Positions 1 through 5,364 of a DNA stretch of 5,661 nt are shown here, piece by piece. The first letter of the stretch is position 1, and every line of letters starts with the position of its first letter. A model generated the notes under the pieces. The model worked only from the letters and a program-made list of their open reading frames with translations, did no database searches and was not told the origin of the DNA. The stretch lies in the NCBI GenBank assembly GCA_028277545.1, contig JANQGB010001067.1:1-5661 (forward strand), read 5' to 3'. A program made the translations under genes and the position numbers. This DNA comes from Phycisphaerae bacterium (GTDB lineage: Bacteria; Planctomycetota; Phycisphaerae; UBA1845).

Positions 1-1071
1 AATGCGGACCCCGAACGAGCCGGCATCCCCAAGCGCGACGGCAATCTCCGCAGCGTACAGGCCGATCTTGTGCTCGCGCTGGTTCGAGGCCGAACAGCAG
101 CTGTCTTGCGCGTTGAGAATGTGCACCTGACGCCGGTCTATGCCCAGGGCGCCGAGCGCGTAGATGGTGCGCCACGGTGTCACGCTGTACCACGGCCTCG
201 CGGGCAGCTGCTCGAAGTCCTCAGGGTCTTCTGTGAGCCCCGGGTCGATGGCCTGCACATCGTCCGGCAGCGAGCCCGCCACCGGGTAGCTGCGTCGAAT
301 GCGAGGGTCAAGCGCGGCGACAAGGTGCGTAGTCCAACCGCCTCCCGACCAACCCGTCATGTCGATGCTGTTGTAACCGAACTCGCGCTCGAGATGCGCA
401 ATAGCCCGGCTGACGTTGCCCACGAACCAATCGAGGGTGTTGACGCCCGACGTCTCGACGGCCCCGAACCCGTTGTGGTTGTTGAGGTGCGTCAGGACCT
501 GGCCGTCGGGCGTGTAGATCCAACCGCGGTCCGCCGGGATAGTCAGCGGCATGCCGATGGCGAGCACCGCAAAGCCCTCGGTCGTGAGCCGATTGATGAC
601 GTTGAACCCTACGCCCGTGCCCCAGTGGCCACCGTGCCCGTGGTGATAGATGAACGCACGGCCGTTGGGTGCCCGCGGGTAGACATGCCACGCGACCGCC
701 GACAGACCCAGCGGATTGTCAAAGCGTAGGATGTCGATGCGCGCGACGTCGGCCAGCGCCCGGACCTGATTGAAGAAGATGGGATCCCCAACCACATCCG
801 CCCATGCCGGCTCGCTTGTTGCGTCCGATATGACGCGGTCTGGCGGCATCTGTGGCAGCCCATCCGTGCCCCACAGCACCTCAAGTAGGTGCGTGCGCCG
901 CGCTTCGAGGTCCGCCACGAACGAGCTGACAGCCGCACGCCCCGAACCCATGAGCTCGCCGCGCACGTTGATGTCGGGCCCTTGAGGCTGCACAGGCCGC
1001 GGCTGACGACCTGCACAGCTCAAGAGCAATAGGCCCACCAGAAGCGGGACTACGCGCCGGACGAGTACCAT
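1..1071 (-). CDS. Putative lipoprotein, alpha/beta-hydrolase (esterase-like), 3' end beyond the window
   Basis: The frame is open from an ATG at 1071 to the left edge (357 codons, no stop), so the C-terminus is missing. The N-terminus is a classic lipoprotein signal: Arg5-Arg6, a Val/Leu-rich core, and a lipobox LLSC with Cys19 as the predicted lipidated residue, which predicts export and membrane anchoring. An HHGHGGH stretch (143-149) fits the oxyanion-hole HG motif. GWSGG at 240-244 is the nucleophile elbow with Ser242. Asp323, after a predicted strand (VHILNAQD), is a candidate acid followed by Cys325-Cys326. The catalytic His probably lies beyond the edge. The fold call follows from the GxSxG elbow plus HGxGG order; substrate is unknown (an esterase or deacetylase on polysaccharide or lipid is a guess). 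The ATG lies 22 bases inside the upstream paralog A in another frame, with only a weak CAGG before it, so translation is probably coupled. The longest plus-strand frames here are antisense shadows. Confidence 0.88.
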   Translation of the reverse strand, partial: MVLVRRVVPLLVGLLLLSCAGRQPRPVQPQGPDINVRGELMGSGRAAVSSFVADLEARRTHLLEVLWGTDGLPQMPPDRVISDATSEPAWADVVGDPIFFNQVRALADVARIDILRFDNPLGLSAVAWHVYPRAPNGRAFIYHHGHGGHWGTGVGFNVINRLTTEGFAVLAIGMPLTIPADRGWIYTPDGQVLTHLNNHNGFGAVETSGVNTLDWFVGNVSRAIAHLEREFGYNSIDMTGWSGGGWTTHLVAALDPRIRRSYPVAGSLPDDVQAIDPGLTEDPEDFEQLPARPWYSVTPWRTIYALGALGIDRRQVHILNAQDSCCSASNQREHKIGLYAAEIAVALGDAGSFGVRI

Positions 1072-1913
1072 GGCCTGTTGGCTGCGTAGAGGTCCTGTGC
1101 TGCGAAGGTACCCGTGCGCGCCATCGTGATGGCCTCGGCAGCCGCGCCCGTCGACACCCAGCTCGCACGACCGTCCGGGTTGCCGCGTTTGACACTCCAG
1201 ATGTGGTCTGGATTGACAGCGCCTGAGTCCAAGCTCAGCGGATTGACGACATCTTCGGCCATCATCGCCGCTTGGGTCATCAACACAATCTCGAGCTCGG
1301 TGAGCGCCGCACTGTGATAGAAGCAGCCCGCAAAGTCGATGTTCGTGGCTGCATCAGCGCCAGCTGCCGTCAACCCAATACGAACCGGGTTGGCGTTGGT
1401 CGTGGTGTTGCGTGCGATCGAGCAGGTCAGCTGACCGTTGATGTAGGTGTCCTGCGTGGTGCCGTCGATCTTCGTGATCATGAACACCACCTGGTTCGGC
1501 TTGGGCGTTGCCGCTTCTGCCGATGATGTGGTGCCGCCGATCGCTTGACCGTTCGCGTTGGCCCGGAAGTAGTTGATCAAGTCACCTTCCGGATTGAGCG
1601 CGTAGGTCGCGTCCGCTGTCGCTTCTGCAGTCCCAAAGATCTGGCGGACGGTCCCTTGCGCAGCCTCGATACACCCAGGCTGCCCAGAGGCGGATTGCGC
1701 AGGCGCGAGCTGACGGTGACCGAAACCGCTTGTCCCAAAGACGGCGTTGCCGAAAATGGTCTGCGGGTCACCGCCAACTTCGCTGTCGGCATCCATCACG
1801 GTTTGAATCGAAAACAGCGACCCAAACGTGAATGGCGCGGTCCCAGTCAGCACACCCGATTGGGCAGCTGAGTAGAACTTTGTCGTGCTGAAGTTTCGCA
1901 GAAATGCAAACAC
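1050..1913 (-). CDS. Tandem paralog A: leaderless concanavalin A/LamG-like protein, possible virion protein
   Basis: This 287-residue protein is the last of four tandem paralogs. It starts with GTG, chosen because a full AGGAGGT lies four bases upstream and because MFAF matches paralogs C and D. It has no signal peptide or membrane segment. Blocks shared with C and D are TGTAPFTFGSLFSIQ (23-37), PQTIFGNAVFGTSGFGHRQ (50-68), KPNQVVF (138-144), YINGQ (157-161), GCFYHS (196-201), IWSVKRGNP (238-246) and the C-terminal NRPWYSSGA. The pattern of a YxNG hairpin, an IG strand, then a strand with GCFYHS and a helix resembles the end of LamG/concanavalin A-like jelly-roll domains. That is pattern recognition, not a database match. 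Compared with C and D, A has a three-residue insertion with Cys81 near residues 72-82. Paralog B's stop lies inside its ribosome binding site and its own end overlaps the lipoprotein start. A surface or receptor-binding role is inferred. Confidence 0.9.
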   Translation of the reverse strand: MFAFLRNFSTTKFYSAAQSGVLTGTAPFTFGSLFSIQTVMDADSEVGGDPQTIFGNAVFGTSGFGHRQLAPAQSASGQPGCIEAAQGTVRQIFGTAEATADATYALNPEGDLINYFRANANGQAIGGTTSSAEAATPKPNQVVFMITKIDGTTQDTYINGQLTCSIARNTTTNANPVRIGLTAAGADAATNIDFAGCFYHSAALTELEIVLMTQAAMMAEDVVNPLSLDSGAVNPDHIWSVKRGNPDGRASWVSTGAAAEAITMARTGTFAAQDLYAANRPWYSSGA

Positions 1914-1917
1914 CGCG

Positions 1918-1924
1918 ACCTCCT
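1918..1924 (-). promoter_or_regulatory. Ribosome binding site of paralog A (supports the GTG start)
   Basis: The minus strand reads AGGAGGT, a near-perfect anti-Shine-Dalgarno complement, four bases before the GTG at 1913. The stop codon of paralog B (TAG at 1925-1923) overlaps it, so termination of B and initiation of A are physically linked. Confidence 0.85.
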
Positions 1925-2597
1925 AGAACCAACTCGCGTCAGTGATGGAGTCACCCGTGATCAGTGGGTTGTTCGCGTCAGCAAAGGTCGGCGTCGCGGC
2001 CAGCCCGCCAGTCGTGCCACGCGACACCCACGAAGAGGCTCGGCCCGTCGGGTTGTCGAAGGCGAGCCACGCGTGCTGCATAAGGCTTGCCAGCGCCAGC
2101 ATGCCCGAGTTGAGATTCTTCTGCAGGTCTTGGTAAAAGCCCTCCAAAAGTGCCGCGGTGAACGCCGTATTCGTGTAGCCCAGCATTGCTACGCCCGTGT
2201 TGACCGAGTTGGTTGCAGCTGCTGTGAGCAGCCGTGGTGCAACACCGCCCGCACTCGGGCCGACAACATCTGTCGTCCCGGAGCCGTTGGTGAACAATGT
2301 CTGGTTGCCCGCCGCCGGCACTGCCAGCGCCGCGAACACGATCTTTGCCTGCTGCGACAAGTTGACGACAGCGGTTTGTGCTGAGGTCACGCTGCCTGCA
2401 GTGCCCGTGATCAAGCTCGCAGTGGTAACCGTGAGCTCAAACCCGTCGCCGCTGTCGAGTCCGCCGAAGATGCCACCGGGATCCCCCGTCGGCTGAAGAA
2501 CTGCCAGCGCGGTGAATGGTGCGGTTGCGTTGAGGTTGCCAACAGGAACCGAGTAGAAGTCGGTACCTGCAGCGCTACGTAGGAAAGGTGTCTTCAT
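1923..2597 (-). CDS. Tandem paralog B: divergent shorter member of the lectin-like family
   Basis: This 224-residue protein begins at an ATG preceded by AAGGAG at six bases. It is about 60 residues shorter than its neighbours and weakly similar, but the layout is recognisable: an N-terminal FLRSAAGTDFYS, TAPFT at 25-29, LFTNGS at 101-106 in the place of Y(V/I)NGQ, LEGFYQDL at 151-158 in the place of the GCFYHS strand, then SLMQHAWLA matching the helix with AMMAED, and GRASSWVSRG at 185-194 matching GRASWVSTG of paralog A. It ends in DASWF instead of WYS(A/S)GA. The long blocks with PQTIFGNAVFG and IWSVKRGNP are absent. It is rich in Ala, Thr, Gly and Val, with no signal peptide and no cysteine, typical of beta-rich virion proteins. 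It sits 15 bases after C, and its TAG forms part of the ribosome binding site of A. It could be a trimmed jelly-roll or a partner subunit; function is unknown. Confidence 0.88.
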   Translation of the reverse strand: MKTPFLRSAAGTDFYSVPVGNLNATAPFTALAVLQPTGDPGGIFGGLDSGDGFELTVTTASLITGTAGSVTSAQTAVVNLSQQAKIVFAALAVPAAGNQTLFTNGSGTTDVVGPSAGGVAPRLLTAAATNSVNTGVAMLGYTNTAFTAALLEGFYQDLQKNLNSGMLALASLMQHAWLAFDNPTGRASSWVSRGTTGGLAATPTFADANNPLITGDSITDASWF

Positions 2598-2612
2598 CGC
2601 TATCTCCTTGAA

Positions 2613-3476
2613 CTATGCGCCCGCCGAGTACCAGGCACGGTTTGCACCGTAGAAGTCGTTGTCCACAAACGTCCCCGTACGTACCATTGCGATCGGCGTG
2701 GCAGCAGCGCCAGACGAGAACCAGTTCGCGCGGCCATCGGGATTGCCGCGCTTCACACTCCAGATGTGATCCGGATTGAGTGCACCCGAATCGAGGTTGA
2801 CCGGGTTGACGATGTCCTCGGCCTGCATAGCGGCCTGCACCATCGACTTGACCTGCAGCTCGGTCATCGCAGTGCTGTGGTAGAAGCAGCCAGCGATGTC
2901 GATTTCCTCGGCTGCGTCGCTGCCGCCAGCACGCGCGCCGAGACCGACGACGTTCGTATTAGTGACTGTACTGCGCACGACAGAAGCTGCCAGCTGACCA
3001 TTCACATAGGTCAGCTGGTTCGAACCGTCGACGACAGTGATCAAGAAAACTACTTGGTTCGGCTTGACCGTTGGAAACTCGGCAGTCGCTGCACCGCCCG
3101 GACTCAACTCGCCACGTAGATGTGAGCGCCATTGACCGAGCAGCGCGGCTTCCGGAGTTGGGTTGTACGTAGGGCCCGGGGCGGCCTCGGACGTTCCGAA
3201 GACTTGCTGGATGATACCCTGTGCCGCCTCGAGCTTGCCCCCTGTGGCGCCTGGAGCCGTTTGGCGGTGGCCGAAACCACTGGTACCAAATACAGCATTG
3301 CCGAAGATGGTTTGCGGGCTTGTGCCAATAGCACCGCTAGCATCTTGGATTGACTGGATCGAAAAGAGCGATCCAAACGTGAAAGGCGCCGTTCCAGTCA
3401 ACACACCAGTCTGCGCGGCCGAATAGAACTTGCTTGTGCCGTTGGCTTCTACAAATCCGCGTACGAAGGCAAACAT
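2613..3476 (-). CDS. Tandem paralog C: leaderless concanavalin A/LamG-like protein, possible virion protein
   Basis: This 287-residue protein starts at an ATG nine bases after paralog D ends. Its binding site AAGAGGA shares its first base with the stop of D and lies only three bases from the ATG, which favours re-initiation by ribosomes finishing D. It carries the family blocks: TGTAPFTFGSLFSIQ (27-41), PQTIFGNAVFGTSGFGHRQ (54-72), TVKPNQVVFLIT (136-147), LTYVNGQLAAS (155-165), GCFYHS (196-201), NPDHIWSVKRGNPDGRA (234-250) and NRAWYSAGA at the end. Residues 101-125 (PTYNPTPEAALLGQWRSHLRGEL) depart from the sequence that A and D share there, without any change of frame. It has an extra N-terminal insertion (EANGTS) but keeps the same total length. 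There is no signal peptide or membrane span. As for A and D, the jelly-roll assignment comes from the YVNG and GCFYHS strand spacing, and the structural role is inferred from context. Confidence 0.9.
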   Translation of the reverse strand: MFAFVRGFVEANGTSKFYSAAQTGVLTGTAPFTFGSLFSIQSIQDASGAIGTSPQTIFGNAVFGTSGFGHRQTAPGATGGKLEAAQGIIQQVFGTSEAAPGPTYNPTPEAALLGQWRSHLRGELSPGGAATAEFPTVKPNQVVFLITVVDGSNQLTYVNGQLAASVVRSTVTNTNVVGLGARAGGSDAAEEIDIAGCFYHSTAMTELQVKSMVQAAMQAEDIVNPVNLDSGALNPDHIWSVKRGNPDGRANWFSSGAAATPIAMVRTGTFVDNDFYGANRAWYSAGA

Positions 3477-3485
3477 GGGTCCTCT

Positions 3486-4349
3486 TCAGGCGCCTGCCGA
3501 ATACCACGCCCGGTTTGCACCATAGACGTTGCGGGACAAGAGCGCGCTCGAGCCTTGCAGCGTCATCGTGATTGGAGTCTGGCCACCCGAGCTCGTCCAG
3601 CTCGCGGCACCGTTGGGATTGCCACGCTTGACGCTCCAGATGTAGTCAGGCAGTACGCCGTCCTCGAGACTGCGCGGGTTCACAACGTCCTCGGCCATCA
3701 TGGCAGATTGAACCATCGCCTTGACCGCGAGCTCGTCCATCGCGGCGCTGTGATAGAAGCAACCTGAAATGTCGATGTCGGTTGCAGGGTTCTCGCCACC
3801 GCCAACAGGAGAAGCGCCAATCGCGATGTCGTTGGCGTTCGCGGTCGTGTTGCGTGCCACCGAAGCCGCGAGCTGGCCGTTCACATAGGTCAGTTGGTTG
3901 GTGCCGTCGATGACCGTGATCAAGAAGATCATCTGGTTCGGCTTGACGGTGGGGAACTCCGCCGTAGCCGCGCCGCCAGCAATCAACTCGCCGCGCGCGT
4001 TTGCACGCCACAGGTTGATCAAGTCACCCTCGGGGTCGAGCCCGTAGGTGGCATCGGCTGCAGCTTCGGCCGTGCCGAAAATCTGCTGGTTGGTACCTTG
4101 AGCCGCAACAATCTTGCCGCCAGTCGCACCCGGCGCAGTCTGGCGATGGCCAAAACCACTGGTACCGAACACCGCGTTACCGAAGATGGTTTGCGGGTTG
4201 GCGCTAATGCCACCACTGGCGTCTTGAACCGACTGGATCGAGAACAGCGAACCGAAGGTGAATGGTGCGGTGCCGGTGAGCGTGCCCGACTGCGCAGCGG
4301 AAAAGAAGGTCGTGGGGTCGCTGCTCCAGGCGCGAATGAAAGCAAACAT
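3486..4349 (-). CDS. Tandem paralog D: first gene of the lectin-like array, possible virion protein
   Basis: This is the promoter-proximal member of the array and again has 287 residues. I chose the ATG at 4349 rather than a longer TTG form beginning at 4397 because AAGGAG lies nine bases upstream, the MFAF start matches A and C, and the length becomes identical to theirs. Motifs: TGTAPFTFGSLFSIQ (25-39), PQTIFGNAVFGTSGFGHRQ (52-70), TVKPNQMIFLIT (134-145), LTYVNGQLAAS (153-163), GCFYHS (196-201), YIWSVKRGNPNGAASW (236-251) and NRAWYSAGA at the C-terminus. The C-terminal segment around 262-274 (TLQGSSALLSRN) is unlike A and C, while residues 92-118 follow A and residues 71-79 and 124-134 follow C. 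It has no export signal. It is preceded by a 167-base hairpin-bearing gap, so it may head its own transcript or a processed one. Family function is unknown; surface decoration, fibre or receptor binding are candidates. Confidence 0.91.
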   Translation of the reverse strand: MFAFIRAWSSDPTTFFSAAQSGTLTGTAPFTFGSLFSIQSVQDASGGISANPQTIFGNAVFGTSGFGHRQTAPGATGGKIVAAQGTNQQIFGTAEAAADATYGLDPEGDLINLWRANARGELIAGGAATAEFPTVKPNQMIFLITVIDGTNQLTYVNGQLAASVARNTTANANDIAIGASPVGGGENPATDIDISGCFYHSAAMDELAVKAMVQSAMMAEDVVNPRSLEDGVLPDYIWSVKRGNPNGAASWTSSGGQTPITMTLQGSSALLSRNVYGANRAWYSAGA

Positions 4350-4358
4350 CGTGTATTT

Positions 4359-4364
4359 CTCCTT
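4359..4364 (-). promoter_or_regulatory. Ribosome binding site of paralog D
   Basis: AAGGAG on the minus strand, nine bases before the ATG at 4349. It rules in favour of this start over the in-frame upstream TTG at 4397, which would lie in the tail of a hairpin. Confidence 0.8.
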
Positions 4365-4398
4365 GGCTGGGGCCCTGCACCTACCTACACAAACCAAA

Positions 4399-4425
4399 GG
4401 CCAGGAGGAAACTTCCTCGCTGGCC
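4399..4425 (-). terminator. Hairpin with T-rich tail on the minus strand, before the paralog array
   Basis: GGCCAG (4399-4404) pairs with CTGGCC (4420-4425), and inside it GAGGA pairs with TCCTC around a four-base loop, with one unpaired base at 4419. On the minus strand the stem is followed by TTTGGTTTGTG (4398-4388), an imperfect U-tract. It may be an intrinsic terminator that attenuates read-through from the upstream block, or a stabilising 5' structure or processing site for the paralog mRNA. It ends about 40 bases before the ATG of paralog D, leaving little space for a promoter between them. The structure is clear; its role is inferred. Confidence 0.55.
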
Positions 4426-4481
4426 CCCGGTCCCTGTCAGTGTCAGCAGTGACCCTGGAGGTGTCCGTAGACAAGAATGTA

Positions 4482-4514
4482 CCCTGGCGGGGCCGGAGGC
4501 CGCCAGGGCTTTTT
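4482..4514 (+). terminator. GC-rich intrinsic terminator oriented to the plus strand
   Basis: A perfect nine-base stem, CCCTGGCGG (4482-4490) with CCGCCAGGG (4500-4508), encloses a nine-base loop and is followed on the plus strand by C and five T (4510-4514). In that orientation it is a textbook rho-independent terminator. On the minus strand, the direction of every gene here, the stem is followed by TACATTCTTG, a poor U-tract, so it would be weaker for the genes ending at 4517. It could be a bidirectional terminator with one degraded arm, or it could stop antisense transcription. Confidence 0.65.
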
Positions 4515-4516
4515 CA

Positions 4517-4741
4517 TCAGCCCCCGAGGGGAGCTTTTTCCCACCTTTTGACCGCGTAGCAGGAAAAATCGTGCTCGTAGTGGCCGCCAACAGCGCATCC
4601 ACGCAGAAAAGCGTCGGCGCGAAGGTGGGCCTCATAGTAGCCCTCGGCCTCTTTTCGTGTGCGCCCGTTGAAGATGTGGGTGACGACCGGGTAGGCCGTT
4701 GTGCACTCTTCGTAGATGTCGACGATGAGACGCCAGATCAC
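4517..4741 (-). CDS. Conserved-looking 74-residue Cys/His protein of unknown function
   Basis: The chosen GTG at 4741 shares one base with the TAG stop of the M23 gene and has GAGGA (4753-4749) seven bases upstream, a typical coupled start; a longer in-frame GTG at 4810 would overlap the peptidase by 70 bases. The protein is soluble, about nine kilodaltons, with aromatic and charged residues, Cys13, Cys49 and Cys61 and His22, His39, His54 and His57. A compact centre (IFNGRTRKEAEGYYEAHLRA, 23-42, then FLRGC at 45-49 and FSCYA at 59-63) reads as a strand, an Arg/Lys-Glu-Ala helix and a Cys-bearing end. I have a vague impression of similar small proteins in phage-like contigs, but assign no function. 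The gene ends with tandem TGA stops just before the plus-oriented hairpin. Metal binding is possible but not shown. Confidence 0.78.
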   Translation of the reverse strand: MIWRLIVDIYEECTTAYPVVTHIFNGRTRKEAEGYYEAHLRADAFLRGCAVGGHYEHDFSCYAVKRWEKAPLGG

Positions 4742-5361
4742 TAAGTCGTCCTCAGTTCTGTGGGCCGGCCCTGCCATGCCGCAATCACATCGGCCGGATG
4801 ATAGCGCCACGCTTCAGCTTGCTGCGGAAACGGCCGCGGGCTGGTCTCGAAATGTAGGTGCGCGCCTTTGCACAGTGCGGTGGGGTCGGTCTTGCGGAAG
4901 CACGTCCGGCCCACAGTCCCGATCTGCTCGCCGGCGCGCACCTGCTGACCAGGCTGCACCAGCACGTCCTGCATGTGTGCGTAGATGTGCCAAATGGGGG
5001 GCAGCAGTGGGGGCGCCTCGTCGCTTTGGATCACGATGGCCCGGCCGTAGCCGCTGTAGCCCGTAGCGAGTTCCCTGTTGGTGTGCACCACAGTTCCTGC
5101 GCGCGCGGCGTAGACCGGTGTGCCGCTGGGCGCGGGGAAATCAACGCCTTGATGGGTGTGCGTCGCGCTGCGGGGATACGCGAATGCAATTCTGCGCACC
5201 GCGGGTGGATCCAAATCGCCACCCTCGACAGGCGAGACTGCGGCAGGGCCTGTGACTTGCTCCACGATGGCCTTGGCCGCTTGCGCCTGTCGCCCGCGTG
5301 CCCACAAAAAGGCTGCGGTGCCGCCGGCGATGAGCCCGTATGTCCACAAAGGTGCTGGCAC
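4741..5361 (-). CDS. Membrane-anchored M23-family metallopeptidase (peptidoglycan endopeptidase)
   Basis: This 206-residue protein would cleave peptide cross-bridges of peptidoglycan using zinc. Residues 5-20 form a short hydrophobic segment (LWTYGLIAGGTAAFLW) with no cleavage site, followed by a basic ARGRQ stretch and a linker. The catalytic domain spans about 58-195: His70 and Asp74 in HQGVD are zinc ligands, His129 in IYAHM and the HLH at 168-170 (His170 as third ligand) complete the M23/LytM active site. VQPGQQVRAGEQIGTVG (135-151) is the typical beta-hairpin of the family. Cys154 and Cys164 could form a disulfide. The start is a GTG, the first possible one because an in-frame TGA lies two codons upstream. 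It lacks LysM or SH3 domains, so it is a minimal enzyme. Context suggests a virion entry or lysis enzyme; a chromosomal cell-wall enzyme is the alternative. Confidence 0.92.
   Translation of the reverse strand: MPAPLWTYGLIAGGTAAFLWARGRQAQAAKAIVEQVTGPAAVSPVEGGDLDPPAVRRIAFAYPRSATHTHQGVDFPAPSGTPVYAARAGTVVHTNRELATGYSGYGRAIVIQSDEAPPLLPPIWHIYAHMQDVLVQPGQQVRAGEQIGTVGRTCFRKTDPTALCKGAHLHFETSPRPFPQQAEAWRYHPADVIAAWQGRPTELRTT
4749..4753 (-). promoter_or_regulatory. Ribosome binding site deciding the 74-residue protein start
   Basis: GAGGA on the minus strand lies within the last codons of the M23 gene, seven bases before the GTG at 4741. It supports the short form of this gene. Confidence 0.7.
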
Positions 5362-5364
5362 AGC

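Larger units (their letters stand above)
1050..4349 (-). repeat. Tandem array of four paralogous genes (D-C-B-A)
   Basis: Four consecutive genes encode related proteins in the same order and strand, separated by 9, 15 and 9 bases. Three are 287 residues long and share blocks of up to about 19 identical residues; the third gene in the order of transcription (B) is diverged and shorter. The DNA similarity is clearest over the codons for the FGNAVFG and IWSVKRGNP blocks but includes many synonymous differences, so the duplications are not recent. Successive duplication followed by divergence and exchange is the simplest explanation. Confidence 0.88.
4350..4516. other. Only sizeable non-coding gap, between the hydrolase block and the paralog array
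   Basis: The gap holds the two hairpins, the ribosome binding site of paralog D, and a short direct repeat (TGTCAG twice, 4435-4446; CTGACA twice on the minus strand). I see no convincing -35/-10 promoter pair on the minus strand; a phage-type or diverged promoter cannot be excluded. No open frame here looks coding. Confidence 0.6.

Noticed and set aside
70..729. Plus-strand open frame of 219 codons
   Set aside because: It is antisense to the hydrolase, has no ribosome binding site, and its Arg/Val-rich composition is typical of a shadow of a GC-rich gene.
609..1016. Minus-strand open frame of 135 codons in another frame
   Set aside because: It overlaps the hydrolase, which has the lipobox and GxSxG motif in the correct frame; this one is Arg/Ser-rich and featureless.
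3100..3180. Possible compensated frameshift explaining the divergent segment of paralog C
   Set aside because: Reading the DNA codon by codon shows the same frame and matching length on both sides, with the substitutions themselves responsible.
1050..4349. Diversity-generating retroelement target
   Set aside because: Differences among paralogs occur throughout, include synonymous and indel changes, and are not concentrated at adenine positions of a 3' segment; no reverse transcriptase or template repeat is present in the window.
4350..4397. N-terminal extension of paralog D from a TTG
   Set aside because: The strong AAGGAG lies downstream of this start, the extra residues have no counterpart in A or C, and the TTG lies in the tail of a hairpin.
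4435..4446. Direct repeat of TGTCAG as an operator or attachment site
   Set aside because: Two copies of six bases is too little to support a site; noted only as part of the gap.
4742..4810. Longer form of the 74-residue protein from a GTG at 4810
   Set aside because: It would overlap the M23 gene by 70 bases, while the GTG at 4741 has a well-placed GAGGA and the usual coupled junction.
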